DNA from: Lichenostomus cassidix
Lineage: Eukaryota; Chordata; Aves; Passeriformes; Meliphagidae
NCBI GenBank assembly: GCA_008360975.2
Contig: CM039188.1
Coordinates: forward strand, 30,345,944 to 30,409,943
DNA length: 64,000 bases
Direction: 5' to 3'
Position numbers and translations under genes: made by a program. Position 1 is the first letter of the stretch. Every line of letters begins with the position of its first letter. Below the pieces are notes generated by a model. The model was not told where the DNA came from. It did not search any database and worked only from the letters and a program-made list of their open reading frames with translations. Shown one piece after another: positions 13,270 to 25,300 of the stretch.

Positions 13270-13381
13270 TCCCGCCGCTGTCCAGCCCCGCCGCTGTCCA
13301 GTCCCGCCGCTGTCCAGCCCCGCCGCTGTCCAGCCCCGCCGCTGTCCAGTCCCGCCGCTGTCCAGCCCCGCCGCTGTCCAG
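13270..13381. repeat. 16-bp minisatellite, seven copies, in the DPP10 upstream CpG island
   Basis: Seven consecutive perfect copies of the 16-mer YCCCGCCGCTGTCCAG run through this interval, differing only at the first base in the order T, C, T, C, C, T, C, and followed by a broken eighth start (CCCCGCTCGG). Read on the minus strand, the sense strand for the exon, each C-type unit gives GGCGGGGCT, a GC box of the Sp1/KLF type, while T-type units give GGCGGGACT. The array therefore offers four strong and three weaker GC-box-like sites about 600 bp upstream of the start codon. The near-identity of the units points to recent tandem duplication and likely copy-number variation. Confidence 0.93.
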
Positions 13382-13481
13382 CCCCGCTCGGCGTTTCGGC
13401 AGCCAGCGGCCCAAGGCACATCTCCCCAGCTGTGCCGGAACGTGCCCCAGCATGGGACACTCGGCGCTGGGGCGTCACAAC

Positions 13482-14354
13482 CCTGGTTTGCAGCAAAGCA
13501 CGCATCTTAGGAAGCCCGAGGCTGTGGAAGAGGTCCCAATTACTGGGTTTAGCTGAACTCGGCTCAGTTTGCCCTAATACGGAGCTAGGGAAAAGGAGAA
13601 TGTCAGGGAAGACCATAGGGACCCAGTTTACCCGGTGTCCCAAAGCCATATCATCAGTTCCATCATCCATCAAGGGGTGTTTTATGTAAGGATGAATAAA
13701 GGAGACCATCTCAAATTCGATTCTAACCAGCAAGAAGGAAATAGTTGAACTGTGAAGACAGATGCTGACTCAAGGCACAGTGAACACCAGCCTTTGTAAG
13801 GGAGAAGAACCTCAAACCCAAGCAGGTGAAACACCCAGGCTTGGGCTGGGCTGACTCTTATTTCATGTTGGTTTCATGCCCAGCACTCAGGAGGATGAAG
13901 AACACAGCACTGTCACCATGCAGGAGATGAGCACTGGGGTGGGAATGCATGGCTGGCAGGACACAGAGCCCCAGCACTGGCTTAGCCTGGGTCTCAGGAG
14001 ACTGCAAGGTAGAAGGAAAGCTGTCAGCACATAGTGAGAGGAGCTTTTGATCATTTTTAATACATTTTGCATCAAACCTCACAAGAAAGGTCAATTCTGA
14101 CTGGATGGTGGGCATAATTAATAGCAGTGACAGAGATCTAAGATTTCAGCCTCTGCTGGGAACTGTTTAAAAAGGGCCAGGAAGATGACATGGGACTGAG
14201 GAATGACACACCAGGCAGCCACAGAACAGACAGCACTGAGTGTTTCCACCTCCCACTATCACCCATGGCTCTGTTGACTGCTCCACCAGTCAAGAGGCTC
14301 AAAAAACTCCAAGCAAATGAACTTTTCAAGCACCTGGACAAAAACTAGGTGATG
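13482..14354. other. Upstream flank of the CpG island, no gene seen
   Basis: GC content falls back to background within about 150 bp of the minisatellite. Short open frames on both strands are not supported by any recognisable protein. The last part, from about 14115, may be the weakly preserved 5' edge of the CR1 fragment that follows, but I cannot align it confidently. Confidence 0.5.
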
Positions 14355-14800
14355 ACTAATAGCCACCATTAATTTGTCAAGAGCTTATCATGTCAAACAA
14401 ACCTAATTTCTTTCTTTAATAGGCTAACAAGTAGGAGAGCAGTGAATGTCATCTAGATTGACTCACAAGGGCTTCCAGCACTGTCTTCCAGGACGGTCTC
14501 ATCTGGTACAGAAAAATATTGTCTAAATAGATCTAAAACAAGTGTCTACAAAACTGTTTCTCCAGCATCATTTCCCTTTGCTCTTGCCAGTACTGGCAGG
14601 GCAGTTGTTGAATGCAGGAGCCAAGGTCAGGGAATGCACAGCAACACAGACATGCAGCAGGGAGAATCAGAAGTGTGGCAAGCATGTGCTCCGAAGGAAA
14701 ACTGAAAATAAACTGAATCGGTCAGTCTTGAGAAAAGAAAACTGGGAGCTGATATGGAAACTATGTTCAAATGCTTAAAAAGTGCTAAAAGAGAATGAAA
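14355..14800 (+). mobile_element. Degenerate CR1-type LINE fragment (reverse transcriptase and C-terminal part of ORF2)
   Basis: The stretch near 14390-14490 resembles the CR1-family reverse-transcriptase passage that normally reads as '...CQTNLISFF...AVDVIYLDFSKAFDTVSH': the DNA still gives recognisable pieces (ATCATGTCAAACAAACCTAAT, GAGCAGTGAATGTCATCTA, then a damaged TTCCAGCACTGTCTTCC). Near 14730-14790, GAGAAAAGAAAACTGGGAGC followed by a TTCAAATGCTTAAAA piece resembles the later ORF2 passage 'LEKRRLRGDLI...FKYLK'. Several stops and frame changes show it is dead, and material between the two passages is deleted. Identification rests on remembered family sequence. Confidence 0.6.
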
Positions 14801-16735
14801 ATAATCTCTTGATTATCATCTAAATGTCTGTCTGGAGCACTATGAGTACAGTTGGTGCTGCCTAGAATAGGAAAATCATCTAAATTAACTGACTCAATCT
14901 CTTTTTATTGCTGCCTTTATGATTCCTTTCCAGCACGACACCAAGGACCACCCATAGCCCCTGGCACCAGAGCCAACTCCAGGACTGTTCTCAGCTGCAC
15001 AGTTGCTTTCTCTCAGATCAGGAATCAGCAGATCTTGCGCTTCTCCACACACCACCTCTTCCCTCACCTCTCCATTTTACTTATCTATTTTCTCTCTTAT
15101 AATTTTCCACATCCCATGCTGTTAGCCCTGTCTCTTTACTTCCTTGCCCCCTGCTGCTGTCTCTTTTTGTTTAATAGTTCCACTATGCAAAGAAAAGGCA
15201 AAAAGGGCAGCAAAGGTGGCATCTTGTGCACTGCCATACCTATTGCTCTGCTTTACTTCCACAGAGCAGCCTTCAGTGCCAGCCCTGCCTTTGTTTTGGC
15301 TGCACCCTGTAGGACTGTGGGTCTTGTTTTCACTGAGCAGTGTGTAACACAGAGAGGCTCAGATTTTGCCTGTGGCCTCTAGGTGCTACAGTAATACAAA
15401 CAATAAGTCTTAGAAGCAGACATGTTCTGATTCATGCTGTTTATGGCACAGGTCTGTTGCAACTCAACTAATTAGTAAGCCCTCATCAAAGCTGAAGAAT
15501 TCTAATGATTTGGGGTTTGAATAGGCATGTTTCAATCGAGATTACTTTCAGCTTGTTTTCAATGAGATCCATTGTGATGGAGCTCCACTATTAATCAAGA
15601 AGGAAAAAGACATTAGCAGTCAGTTTAGTTGAATCTTGGCAATTCATTAACAGTATATTCACTGTGAGGTTTTATCACTCTAATGGACTGAGATATGCAG
15701 CATAAGTTTCACAAAGGTTGTGCATGCTGGTTGTTGGGTATTCATTAATCAATTAGAATTATGGGAAAGGAGTATTTTCGGGGTAGAACTCTAAGCATTG
15801 GCTCTATACACACTGATAGCTATGTAAAGCTTGTCAAAATCATGGCCAAGACTCTTATTTACAGCGTTCAATCACACCTTTTATCATTATTTTTGAACGT
15901 TGGTTCACTGGTTTATGGTATGGATGCTTTGAGGATACTAAATTAATTCACTAGTTTTAATGACCACGCCAACTTTTATTTATGTCTCTTTTGCTAAATT
16001 ACTGTTTCGAAGTCATGCAACTGGGCTGTTTAAAGGAACAGACATTTTACAGCCATTAATAGGACATATCTATGAAACTGGAGCCTGGTGCTAAAACTGA
16101 TGCCATATGAGTAAAGCAATTAAGTTGTATGGTGTTTATGGTGGATCCTTGTGCCATTTTCACCCAAACACCTCATGGCATCACCAGGGAAAGCACCCAA
16201 GGCTTGGGTGAAATAACTGCAGAAAGCAATAGAATTATGTTCTCGATTGGTTCTTTTACAGTTAGATTACATTGATCCACCTTTCAATGGAAATGTTGTG
16301 TTACAGACCCCTTGTAACTTCTTCCATTTTCCTCATTACACACAAGATTTGGGTGCATGAGTCAACACAAAACATGATTATTTTATCTTGCCCATGAGCT
16401 GAATATCAGCTCCATCAGAGTATTATTCGATCGCTACAGCTCACATCACATGATGACTCAATTACACATATGTTGTGTTGACACAGCACACTAACATGCA
16501 GTAAAAATTTGGGATGGGCAGCCAGCAAGCCAGGAAACTGTTTGAAAAGTGAAGGGGCTGGACATATGTACAAAAAGGATACAGCAGAGGATGCCAGATG
16601 TAAAGGGAAATTCTCCCTTTTCTTCCTGAAGAAGAGACCTTCCTGGCCTATCACCCCTACAGTGCTGCTCCAGTGGTGGAGTTTCAAAGAACAAACCTGC
16701 ATCAATTTTGTTTGCTGTATATTTTATATGGCCCC
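14801..16735. other. Intergenic; AT-rich, candidate conserved stretch within
   Basis: No gene recognised. The open frame about 14852-15382 has no ATG at its nominal beginning (it opens TTG GTG CTG) and has no recognisable domain. About 15540-16060 is low in simple repeats and rich in homeodomain-type TAATTA/ATTAAT cores (for example near 15745-15760 and 15940-15962), the texture often seen in vertebrate conserved non-coding elements. That is only a suggestion without an alignment. Confidence 0.4.
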
Positions 16736-16761
16736 TTTTTAGGGTTATATAACCCTAAAAA
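16736..16761. repeat. 26-bp perfect palindrome with TTAGGG/CCCTAA-like arms
   Basis: The 13-base arm TTTTTAGGGTTAT is followed at once by its exact reverse complement, ATAACCCTAAAAA, with no spacer. A further CCCTAAACC follows, and then an imperfect inverted repeat TACACCT / AGGTGTA around 16770-16790. The arms contain telomere-like hexamers, but there is no tandem array. It could be a hairpin-forming relic, such as fused transposon ends, or a slippage product. Confidence 0.9.
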
Positions 16762-16917
16762 CCCTAAACCTACACCTTAGGTAGGTGTAAATACTATTTA
16801 TTTATAAGCATTCCCATAAAAATAAGAAGCCACTTATAACTTTTACACCCATTTGACCAATCCTAAAAGGAGTGTCTGGGTTTTTGAAGTCAATTGGTCA
16901 CAGCAGCAAGCCTGACA

Positions 16918-17047
16918 GCTCAAGAAGAGTTTGGACAATGCTCTCAGGCACATGGTGTGACTCTGGGGGTGTCCTGTGCAGGACCAGGAGTTGGACTTGA
17001 TGATCCTTGTGGGTTCCTCCCAACCCAGCTTATTCTGTGATTCTGTA
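16918..17047 (+). mobile_element. CR1 LINE 3' end
   Basis: Begins with CTCAAGAAGAGTTTGGACAA, which corresponds to the CR1 ORF2 C-terminal passage 'FKKRLDxALRDMV' (here LKKSLDNALRHMV). It continues through the CR1 3' UTR (TGTCCTGTGCAGGACCAGGA, then TGATGATCCTTGTGGGTTCC) and ends in ATTCTGTGATTCTGTAG, the short tail characteristic of avian CR1. Plus orientation, 5' truncated as most CR1 copies are. Confidence 0.88.
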
Positions 17048-18025
17048 GTTGAGAATCAATGAGCTCTAGCCAAGAACTTCAGAAACTGTACCCCTCAAGC
17101 TCTTAAAACTGAGGGAAAAAGACTCTCATCATATCACCCACAGCCTGTGCAGCCCAGCTGATGACTTTATGAAAGCTGCAAGGTCATGGCTTGAGAGCTT
17201 GTCGATGGCTTTTTCAAATCACATCTTATGAATGTACTCTGATTATGGATTTCTGATTCCTTTTAAAGCTCTGGCAATTGGGCTAAAAAAAAAAAAAAAA
17301 CCCTTGAAATTATAAAGGTGAACTTAAAAATCAAACTAATGTCACCAAAACCCAAGAAAAGTTAAGATGATTGTTCCTGGCTTGTGTTTTAAGTGGATCT
17401 GTGGGCTTGCAAAAACTAAAAACAATTCTCCAGCAGAAAACCACTGTGAGTCACATAAACCTGAGAAACAGACAGAATGTGGTTTTCTACAGAATGTTTC
17501 TTAAATTATGGCATTAAATAACTGAATATTTGAACTTTGCCTCTTAAGAAGTTCTTTGATAAAGGTAAAATTCCAGGCACCTTCTGCATTCAGAAACACA
17601 TTATGTTCTAACACCCGCTTCAGTGGAAAGCTATTTTCTTTGTGCATAATTTGTACTCATGTTTTTCTTTCCTTGTCTTGTTTTAGATAAAACAATCAAT
17701 GCAAACACCGAGTTGATACAAATAAATGCAAATATATTCCAGCAGGAAAGTTACAAGACTTATTAAAATACACATGTAAATATTTCAGCAAAAGTATAGA
17801 GAAGAAGACAAAGTATAGACAAAAATAACTCTGATTATCCAACAATAAGAAAATTCTAACAATAATTCAAAGGGAAGGCCTGCCCTACTCCCAAAATCTC
17901 TATGGAGCAACTCTGTACAAATGTATCAGTGGAATTTAAATCCTAATGGCAGCTTCTAGCAAAAGATCCTGATCTTGCAAGCAGTTTGCTAATATATAAC
18001 AGCTATAATAATAGTTATAATATCA
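17048..18025. other. Intergenic, nothing recognised
   Basis: AT-rich unique-looking sequence with a poly-A tract near 17286-17300. No gene, RNA gene or transposable element recognised. Confidence 0.5.
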
Positions 18026-18101
18026 GATATAATATAATATAATATAATATAATATAATATAATAATATAATATAATATAATATAATATAATATAATATAA
18101 T
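18026..18101. repeat. (TAATA)n pentanucleotide microsatellite
   Basis: About fifteen near-perfect copies of the pentamer AATAT/TAATA, with a register slip near 18061-18066. Pure A/T and likely polymorphic in length. Confidence 0.95.
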
Positions 18102-21100
18102 ACTACTCGTGCTTATCACTAACACTGTTTTTACTTAAGAAAGCAGTTATAAAAGTTATGGAATAGGATGGGAAGAGGCAGGACTAGATCTTAGATTTTG
18201 AAACATGCAATTCCCCTACTCTAGCCATTGCACTGTGTCTTTAGTCTGGCAAAAGTTACTCTAAGAGCTCCTCACCCAGGAAAATCTGTTGTAGCAGAGT
18301 TTGCATATAAAAATCCATTTGATCATTTGGGGGGTGGCAAGGAGGAAGAGTAGAATGCAAAAAGAAAAAAAATTGAGAGAATGAGAGGAGTTAAAAATCA
18401 GAATAGAAGCATAATAAAATGCCATAAGCTACAATAAAATTAAATTTGGGGAAAAAACTAAGTGAAATGCTTTAATAACATTGGCTTGCTTACATTTCTT
18501 ACTACTAAGCAAAAGTATACATTTTCCCTACTATGTTATTTAATTAAGTTTTATTACAAAGAAGTAATACTATGTTCATTTTACTACATTGCAAAAGTCA
18601 AAATTAATTTCAGCCAGAAAGAAAACATTCCAATACCAATACAAATTATTCTCTTCTCCTATTCGAAAATGTTGCAAAAATCTATATAATGTCCCAGACT
18701 CTTTTGATCAAACTTCATTTTTGCAGGATGGTTTTCCTCTGAAATATTTTCCGCTCAGCTCTAAGTCAGTCTACAAATAAACCAACAAGCCTTATGAAGC
18801 TGGCAGTGAGTAAACCCCAAATTTCTGGTGAGAATTACCTTTTCCTTTGAAGCAAGAGATATGACTACATGTACTTACGTTTTCTGAAAATTACAAAAAT
18901 CTTCTAACACTGCACAGTTTGGATTTAAAAATGGTAACTCTACTGTCCTCCATAATTCCAGGATGCCCAAAAACATTGAGGGGAAACAGTGGAGAACAGC
19001 AGTGCCTGTTTGCTCCTCAGTACCCTTAATTCTGATTAGCAGTCACTGGATAGAGCAGATCTTAGCATCCCAAAAGAATTATGACTACATCAAAGGGAAG
19101 GAGAAGAGGTTTTGTATAAAATTGTACTACTGAGCTTTTTTTCCATGCTGTTGTTACAATATGGATGTTATTACAATATGTCACAGAACTATATGCTAAG
19201 AGCCTGTTCATCCATAGCAGATGTTATATAATGAAAGGTATCAAACATTGGTACAATAATACACACATCTATTACCCAAGATTTGTATAGTACCTTTTCT
19301 TTCCCAAAGGATCTGAAAATGTTTTACAAACTGATATACAAATTATCCACGCAGAAAGCTATTCATCCATCAAGGAAACACAACTACAGCCCAAGGCAAA
19401 GCGGAACAACTATATGAATACACACACAAAAAAAAAAAATAAAACCCTTTAGTAAATGAAGGAAGTATTCTCCAGTCAAGACTGTGAGCAAAATGTTAAG
19501 TATATAGTACGTGAGTATACAGGACTTAGCAAGAACTTTGCTTTTATAATCCAAATTCTTCAATAAAACACAGTAAGCTGTCTCTTGGATATTGGCAATC
19601 ACAACATTAACTGAAATAAGCAAATGCCTGAGATTATTAAGTATAGCAATAAATTCTGAGATTAGTTTATTGCATGTCTTCATTCATGTTTCCAAATACT
19701 GGTGTCAACATTAAAAAAAAAAATCTGTTGATGTAGTCTATCCCAGAAACAGATTTATCTAGAAAAATAAGGAAGGAATAATTAGATGAAAACAGCATCT
19801 TACTCAGCAACAATCTACTCAATTCCTATCAGCACAAGTTAATACAACCAAACATTTCCAAAATAAAAAGCATCACCCCAAATGAACTCCACATTTAGAT
19901 TGCATTATGGCTGAACTCTCATTTCAGTCCTACTTCTGATTATGGTGACCAGACATTTCATTTGGATCTCATTGTGTGACTTTTCAGTTTGACAGCCACT
20001 TCAGCACTTCTGCTCAATAAAGAAGGTGGCAGAGATGCTTAAGGGTGCTTGAAGTCATAGAGTGTGATTTGAGGCAAAAGAGAGCTCTTTCCCTTCCAGT
20101 ACTGCTATCAGAATCTCTAATTAGAAGCAAAATGTGTAAGAAAAAATGCAGATAGTGGGAAAATAATAGCTGAAGAATTAGAAGGAGGGATTGAGAAGTG
20201 TTACAGAAAGTTTGGGACTATTTTTAACCTTGAGGACTGGAGACAAACCTCAGACTTCCCAAGTGTGCTGACAGTGTCCTCTCAGGAGACTTACCCAGGA
20301 CCACATATTGACACACAGCCACTTTGATTCCAAATAACTATCTAACACCCAGCCTCAGCATCATTACTCATCTGGGAGCTACTTTCAGAAACCCTCTTGA
20401 GGATTTCGACAGGCTATTGGGCAGGAGAGGCAGATAAAGAATTGCTGATGCTTCTAACCCTGGAGAATCCAGTAGGTTTCAGAAAAAAAAATGCTATTAA
20501 GGAGAAGAGCTATCCTTCACATAACACCCCTAAGCTAGGCTGAAGCAGTGAAAAAAAAAATCACAGAGATGGGCAAAACAGTGGATGTTATGAAAGTCTG
20601 AAACTCTCAGACCCAGCTGTTTGGTTGGGATGGGAACTTGAAGCAGAGTTATAGGAAAGGAAAAAAGGGAGCCCCAAATAAGCATCTAAGGTAGTGCTAT
20701 GTAAATGCCATGAAAGTGAAAAACAGCTGCAGGAGGCTGAAATTTTAGCACACAGCCAACAACATAAGCAGCACTAGAGCATTAATGGGATGTGTTGTGG
20801 AACTGGGATTTTGCTGTAAAAGGGCATTAAATTGTTCAAGAAGAGCAGGACAAGGGAAAGAGGAGGCATTGCCTCTGTATCAATCACACATCTGCTGCGT
20901 CTGAAGGCTGTGGTTCAACAAGCCAGAGGGAATTAATGTCTCCTCGAATGACTGCAGAAAGACAAAAGGAACCACAACTAAAGGTGCTGTACTGTAGGGA
21001 GTCATTCTTTCCCTCTTCAGCCTTGAAAATCAAGAAGAAGCCTCAGGCTTCACAAATATCCTGAGACTCATGTTTAAGTATGGAGGGGAGTGATGTGCAG

Positions 21101-21544
21101 ACACATCCTCAGGATGGATCAGGGGGCAGGAAGGATTTCTATTATACTGTTTATTCCAACTTTCTGAATACAGTATTTTGTATTCCAAAAGGAAGGAGGA
21201 ACCATCAGGGAAACAGAAGGAACATAAAAGAACTGGTTAAGAATCTAAAGTTATTCTGATGAGGAGAATAGGAAAAATGAGGGAAAGACAGAACATAGAA
21301 ATCTTCTGCAAAGGCAAACTTCAAAAGAAGAAGGAGAAAAGGAACAAGGCTGATGTCCCCAATACTCTTGTCACACACAAGAAACTGAGACCAGATATTT
21401 AGTTAACTATGTGCTCACAAGTTAAGAAGACCAGAACATGCAAATAAATACATAAAGGAAATACATAATTGGATAAATCAACATCCCAATCAACAAATCA
21501 ATCTCACTCAGAAATATTTGAGGCTTTAGCCATCTCAGAACTAT
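18102..21544. other. Intergenic, nothing recognised
   Basis: AT-rich sequence with short A-tracts (near 19427 and 20550). No coding exon, RNA gene or clear repeat element recognised. The part from about 20,900 to 21,540 is purine-rich and may be an older, unrecognisable upstream portion of the CR1 copy that follows. Confidence 0.45.
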
Positions 21545-21790
21545 TTAGGAGAAATCTCTGAGAAGTTCAAAGAGACAGGGTAATTCTGGTGGATTGGAGA
21601 ATGGCAAAAACTCTATTTTTAACAAGGAAGGGGAGAATAAAGTACAAACAAGCAGCTTCTGAGAGTTGCTAGCTCTCAGAAAAATATATATACAAAACAT
21701 AGGTTTATAGACAATAAGGTGATCAAAGAATAGCCAGCATTAATTTATCCAGACAAGAGAATATCCAGCCCAGCTAGTTTCACTCAACTG
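21545..21790 (+). mobile_element. Degenerate CR1-type ORF2 fragment (reverse transcriptase region)
   Basis: TCTGGTGGATTGGAGAATGG followed by a damaged CTCTATTTTTAACAAGGAAGG corresponds to the CR1 passage 'EDWRKANVxPIFKKGKKED'. The later AATAAGGTGATCAAAGAATA with CCAGCATTAATTTATCCAGA corresponds to '...KVIKxSQHGFTKG'. Stops and indels make it non-functional. The CR1 family is recognised from remembered sequence, so the borders are approximate. Confidence 0.6.
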
Positions 21791-22227
21791 ACAAACTGGA
21801 GATAATCAGAAGAAAGTGCTGCGAGACTTCAAGAACAATACCACATGATTTTCTTGTAAGAAAATGAGATTTAGATGAAATTATCATTGCACAGCTGTTT
21901 GACAAGCTGTGTGAAATGTCAATCCTTAATATTGAATTACCAAAAGGGGAAGTTTTTTCAATTAGGAACTCTCAGGGACTTCTTTTGGAAGTCCATCATA
22001 ATTCATCACTATTTCAGCTATTAGGAGCGTTCTTACAGACAGTTAAGAACAGGATCAGAATTGGAAACGGGACAGAAAAATGATCCTAAATCAACAATGT
22101 GAAATTCAATCAAGAAGTGTGTGAAATTCTATCCATGCAGAGCTGAAATCTGTGCAGAAAAGGAACAAGAGGATGAACTGCAGCCCAGAAGCAGCACAGA
22201 AACATTTTCCCATGCTCTGTCTTGCAG

Positions 22228-22300
22228 TGGGAATCACAAAATCATGGAATGTCCGGAGTTAAAAAGGATCAACAAGGATTGAGTCCAGGAGACATGAGCT
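22228..22300 (-). mobile_element. CR1 LINE 3' end remnant
   Basis: GGAATCACAAAATCATGGAA, then a GTTAAAAAGGATCAACAAGG passage and ATTGAGTCCAG, resembles the reverse complement of the CR1 3' terminus (normally AATCACAGAATCATAGAAT, then GGTTGGAAAAGACC, then GATCATCGAGTCCAACC). Minus orientation; only the terminal tens of bases are clear. Confidence 0.65.
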
Positions 22301-25300
22301 AAACAAGACTCAACAGTCTAATGCCCAAAAAACACTTGTCAGTCCTGGGAGAGATGAAGAGTAGGGCTTATATATTTATGCCAGCAAAACCCATATTTGA
22401 TCTGATTAATACTGATCTCGTGGGTCTGTTGTTAATTTTGGTCACTGCACTACCAAAAAAAACCGAACAAACAAACAAAAAAAAACACGTGGGGAGCAAC
22501 AAGATGAGTAATTAAGAAAGCCTGAGATCTGATGAGCAGTTAAAGAAATTTGATTTTTTTAATCTCCAGAAAACTTGATTAGATTTAACTTCCCTGAATC
22601 TGGTAAATCTTCCAGTGTGTGAAAAAGTGTTAAAAGATAGGAAATACCTGGGTTTTTTTCAAAAGCCTGTTCTGGAGCAAGACAAGTATTTTCAGCCCAG
22701 AAACCACAGGAATGCTTCAGGAGCATGTTTCTTTCTGCTGATAAGGAATTTCCCTCATTAGCAGCAGGATCTGAATTGCCCAGGTGCTGTCAGAGGTGCT
22801 TCACAGGCACTTCAGGAATGGACAAGAGGAATTTGGTGATTTCCTTCAACCCCTCACTTTCCATGGTGCCTGGAATTCCCTTCCCTTTCTCTCCCACATT
22901 CTCTGCATGCCATGAATTCAGAATCCTGAATTCCCTTTCCAGCCACCCAGATTGCTGTATAAATAAACCCAATGACACTTTACCACATACCTGAAATTAA
23001 GCACATGCTTAAGTGCTTTGCTCAACAGCAATATACTTTAAGCACATACTTTAAAACTCTGCAAACTGTGTCTTTATGGCTTTCCAAAGTCATTACGACG
23101 GTGACATGGGTCTAAATTATTGCTACAGAGGAATGTAATGGCCTGCTGTAAGAAAGAGACCTAGAAAAGGGGAGAAGAATGCAAAAGAAGAATGCTAATC
23201 TTCATTTGCTACGTTCACATTATTTTCAGAGCAAACTGATGAAAATGATAGTTTTCTGCATAGTCCTGTTCTTAGAGAAATCAATTGCAATGCCTGTTTT
23301 TGGTTCAGTCATGTTCACCCAAATATAGCTGACTACAGTATACAATTGTGAATTTAAGAAAAATCTCTGCACACCTGCTCAAAGAAGCTCTATGAAATGT
23401 ACTCAAATGTGATTTTAGAGCAGAATAAAAGGGAGGACTTTCTAAAAATTTGATGGTTTTCAGGAAAAAAAATTAGATGGTTGCTACTGAAAATGACTGG
23501 TCTCATAACAACTTTTTTTTTGCAGAGAAGAAAAATATCCATGATACCCCACATGCTTTTATATTTATTTTCTGGATCCCTTTTTCACTCCTACAAAACA
23601 TACCCTTATTTTGACCCTCGGGTTCACACACTGACAGACATTTCAGTTTAATCAACATTTAGCTCTCTGATCAAAAGACCTTCAACAAAAGACAATCTCC
23701 ATGTTTGCTTGTACAGTAGCAGGCAAAAGACATTGCAGGACTGTAATTTACTGTATTACCTGTCAGTGTGCACAATCTTTTTTTTTTTTTTTTTAAATTG
23801 CATATTTTATGGTATGCTTAAACTGTCTTTAATTACTTGCTGCAGAGTGAAATCTTCCCAAGGTTATTCTGTATCACACCTTTCAACTTGACTTTATTTA
23901 AAGGAGATATCTTAGTATCTTCCTAATCTTGAAGCACAGTCTAGCATGTGAAGAAAATCATATTTAAACACAAAGATTTAGACACTCTTTTCCCGAAAAT
24001 CTGTCACCATGGGGTTTTCATGGAAAGAAAGATAGGAAAGGAAAGTCTTTATCTAAAAAACAGACTGTCAGAAAATTATTAGTAATTCTTAGTGTTCATA
24101 CAGTCACTGTTGAAAGTGACATTATCAGTGACGTGGCATCAAGAAGAAGAATTGCAAAGCCACAAAGAAGACAAAGTAATTTGCAAAAGCACAGGAGGCC
24201 ATCACAATGAGGCCAAGATAGCTTTAAGTGATAGAAATTCTATGTATGCTCATGCACTAAAGAGTCTAAAATGTCACTGGGGTCAGGTCAAAATTTGACA
24301 TCTTTTTTAATACATTAATGACATTTAATGACCAAAAATAAGTGTTTGATAACACATTCAAAATTACTTATTTCTCACTTGTTTATAATTTCTTGCCCTA
24401 TAATTAAAAAAAAAAAATCACAGTTCTAACAGAAGTAACTCTCCACTGCTTCATTAAACATTAACAGCTTGAGGTCACATTTTGGAGGTGGTTAATGAAA
24501 TGGTTTCAATAGGGTTTATACCACCTTATCCAGCAGCCTCAGCATTCTACAGAATTTACCCCTTAAAGGAGAAAGAAATAATTCTGAATAATTTTGTTTG
24601 GGGTTTCCACATTGGACAGCAATCACTAAGGTTAAAGCAGCCTTAACATCCTTTACACTTACCAAATTATTGCCAAACAGACACCTCTTTACACCTAATC
24701 ATTGACTTTCACACCAAAGGACAGAATAGGACTGAAGCTGTTCTGTCTTCTCAATCCTAACATCAAACAATCCACCCTTGATAACAAAAAAAGGGAAAAA
24801 ATGGAAAAAAAACATTCTAAATTTCCATCTTTGCCTCCTATTAGTGCTTCTGAAAGAACACTACATTTATTAAGCCTGTCTTAGGAGCTTGTCAAGTTGA
24901 GCAATAATCACATTAGAAAACAAGCCTGCAAATTTCAGGAGCAATTGAGCAAGTTTTGTTAGTTTTGTTCTGTTCTAACATGACCAGTTGTCTCCTGGAT
25001 GGCCTCTGTGGCACTAAAAGGTGTCCACTTTTGCTATAGCTCAGTTATTTCTCATTTCCAGAGAACAAAGAGAACAAGCTGTGTTGGCCCTTCACACTAT
25101 CTATCTCTCCACTGAATTGATGCTTCTGGTCATTTTGTGATTACTAATGTCAAACATTGAGTCTGCTTTGCAGTTCTTCTGTATTTTTCACAATCATTCA
25201 ACATCTCTAAAACAACATTTACCTTTCTGGTAACTCTTTCTGTGAATTCTGGAAGGTGTAAACCAGGGGATAACCAAGCCTACAACTTATGGTTATTATT

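Larger units (their letters stand above)
11800..13480 (-). promoter_or_regulatory. DPP10: CpG island promoter of the DPP10 alternative first exon
   Basis: Between roughly 11.8 and 13.5 kb the sequence changes abruptly from AT-rich, CpG-poor DNA to very GC-rich DNA dense in CpG, then returns to background. It is the only such island in 64 kb. It encloses the minus-strand first exon, with about 0.8 kb of island on the intron side and the same upstream. I see no TATA box at a sensible distance from the start codon. GC boxes are present, for example GGGCGGGG at 12812-12819 and in the repeat array near 13.3 kb. This is the usual design of a TATA-less, dispersed-start vertebrate promoter. The transcription start cannot be fixed from sequence. 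Long open frames on both strands here result from low stop-codon frequency in GC-rich DNA and are not called as genes. Confidence 0.85.

Noticed and set aside
12078..13733. Very long open frames (223-347 codons) on both strands around 12.1-13.7 kb
   Set aside because: They lie in the CpG island, overlap each other in several frames, are rich in R, P, A and G, and reflect the rarity of stop codons in GC-rich DNA. Only the 24-codon exon has splice and homology support.
14852..15382. 176-codon open frame, plus strand
   Set aside because: It opens with TTG rather than ATG, its first ATG lies well inside, the translation is low in recognisable motifs, and it follows a decayed CR1 fragment.
16736..16790. 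Interstitial telomere repeat
   Set aside because: Only two or three TTAGGG/CCCTAA-like words occur, without a tandem array, so it is described only as a palindrome.
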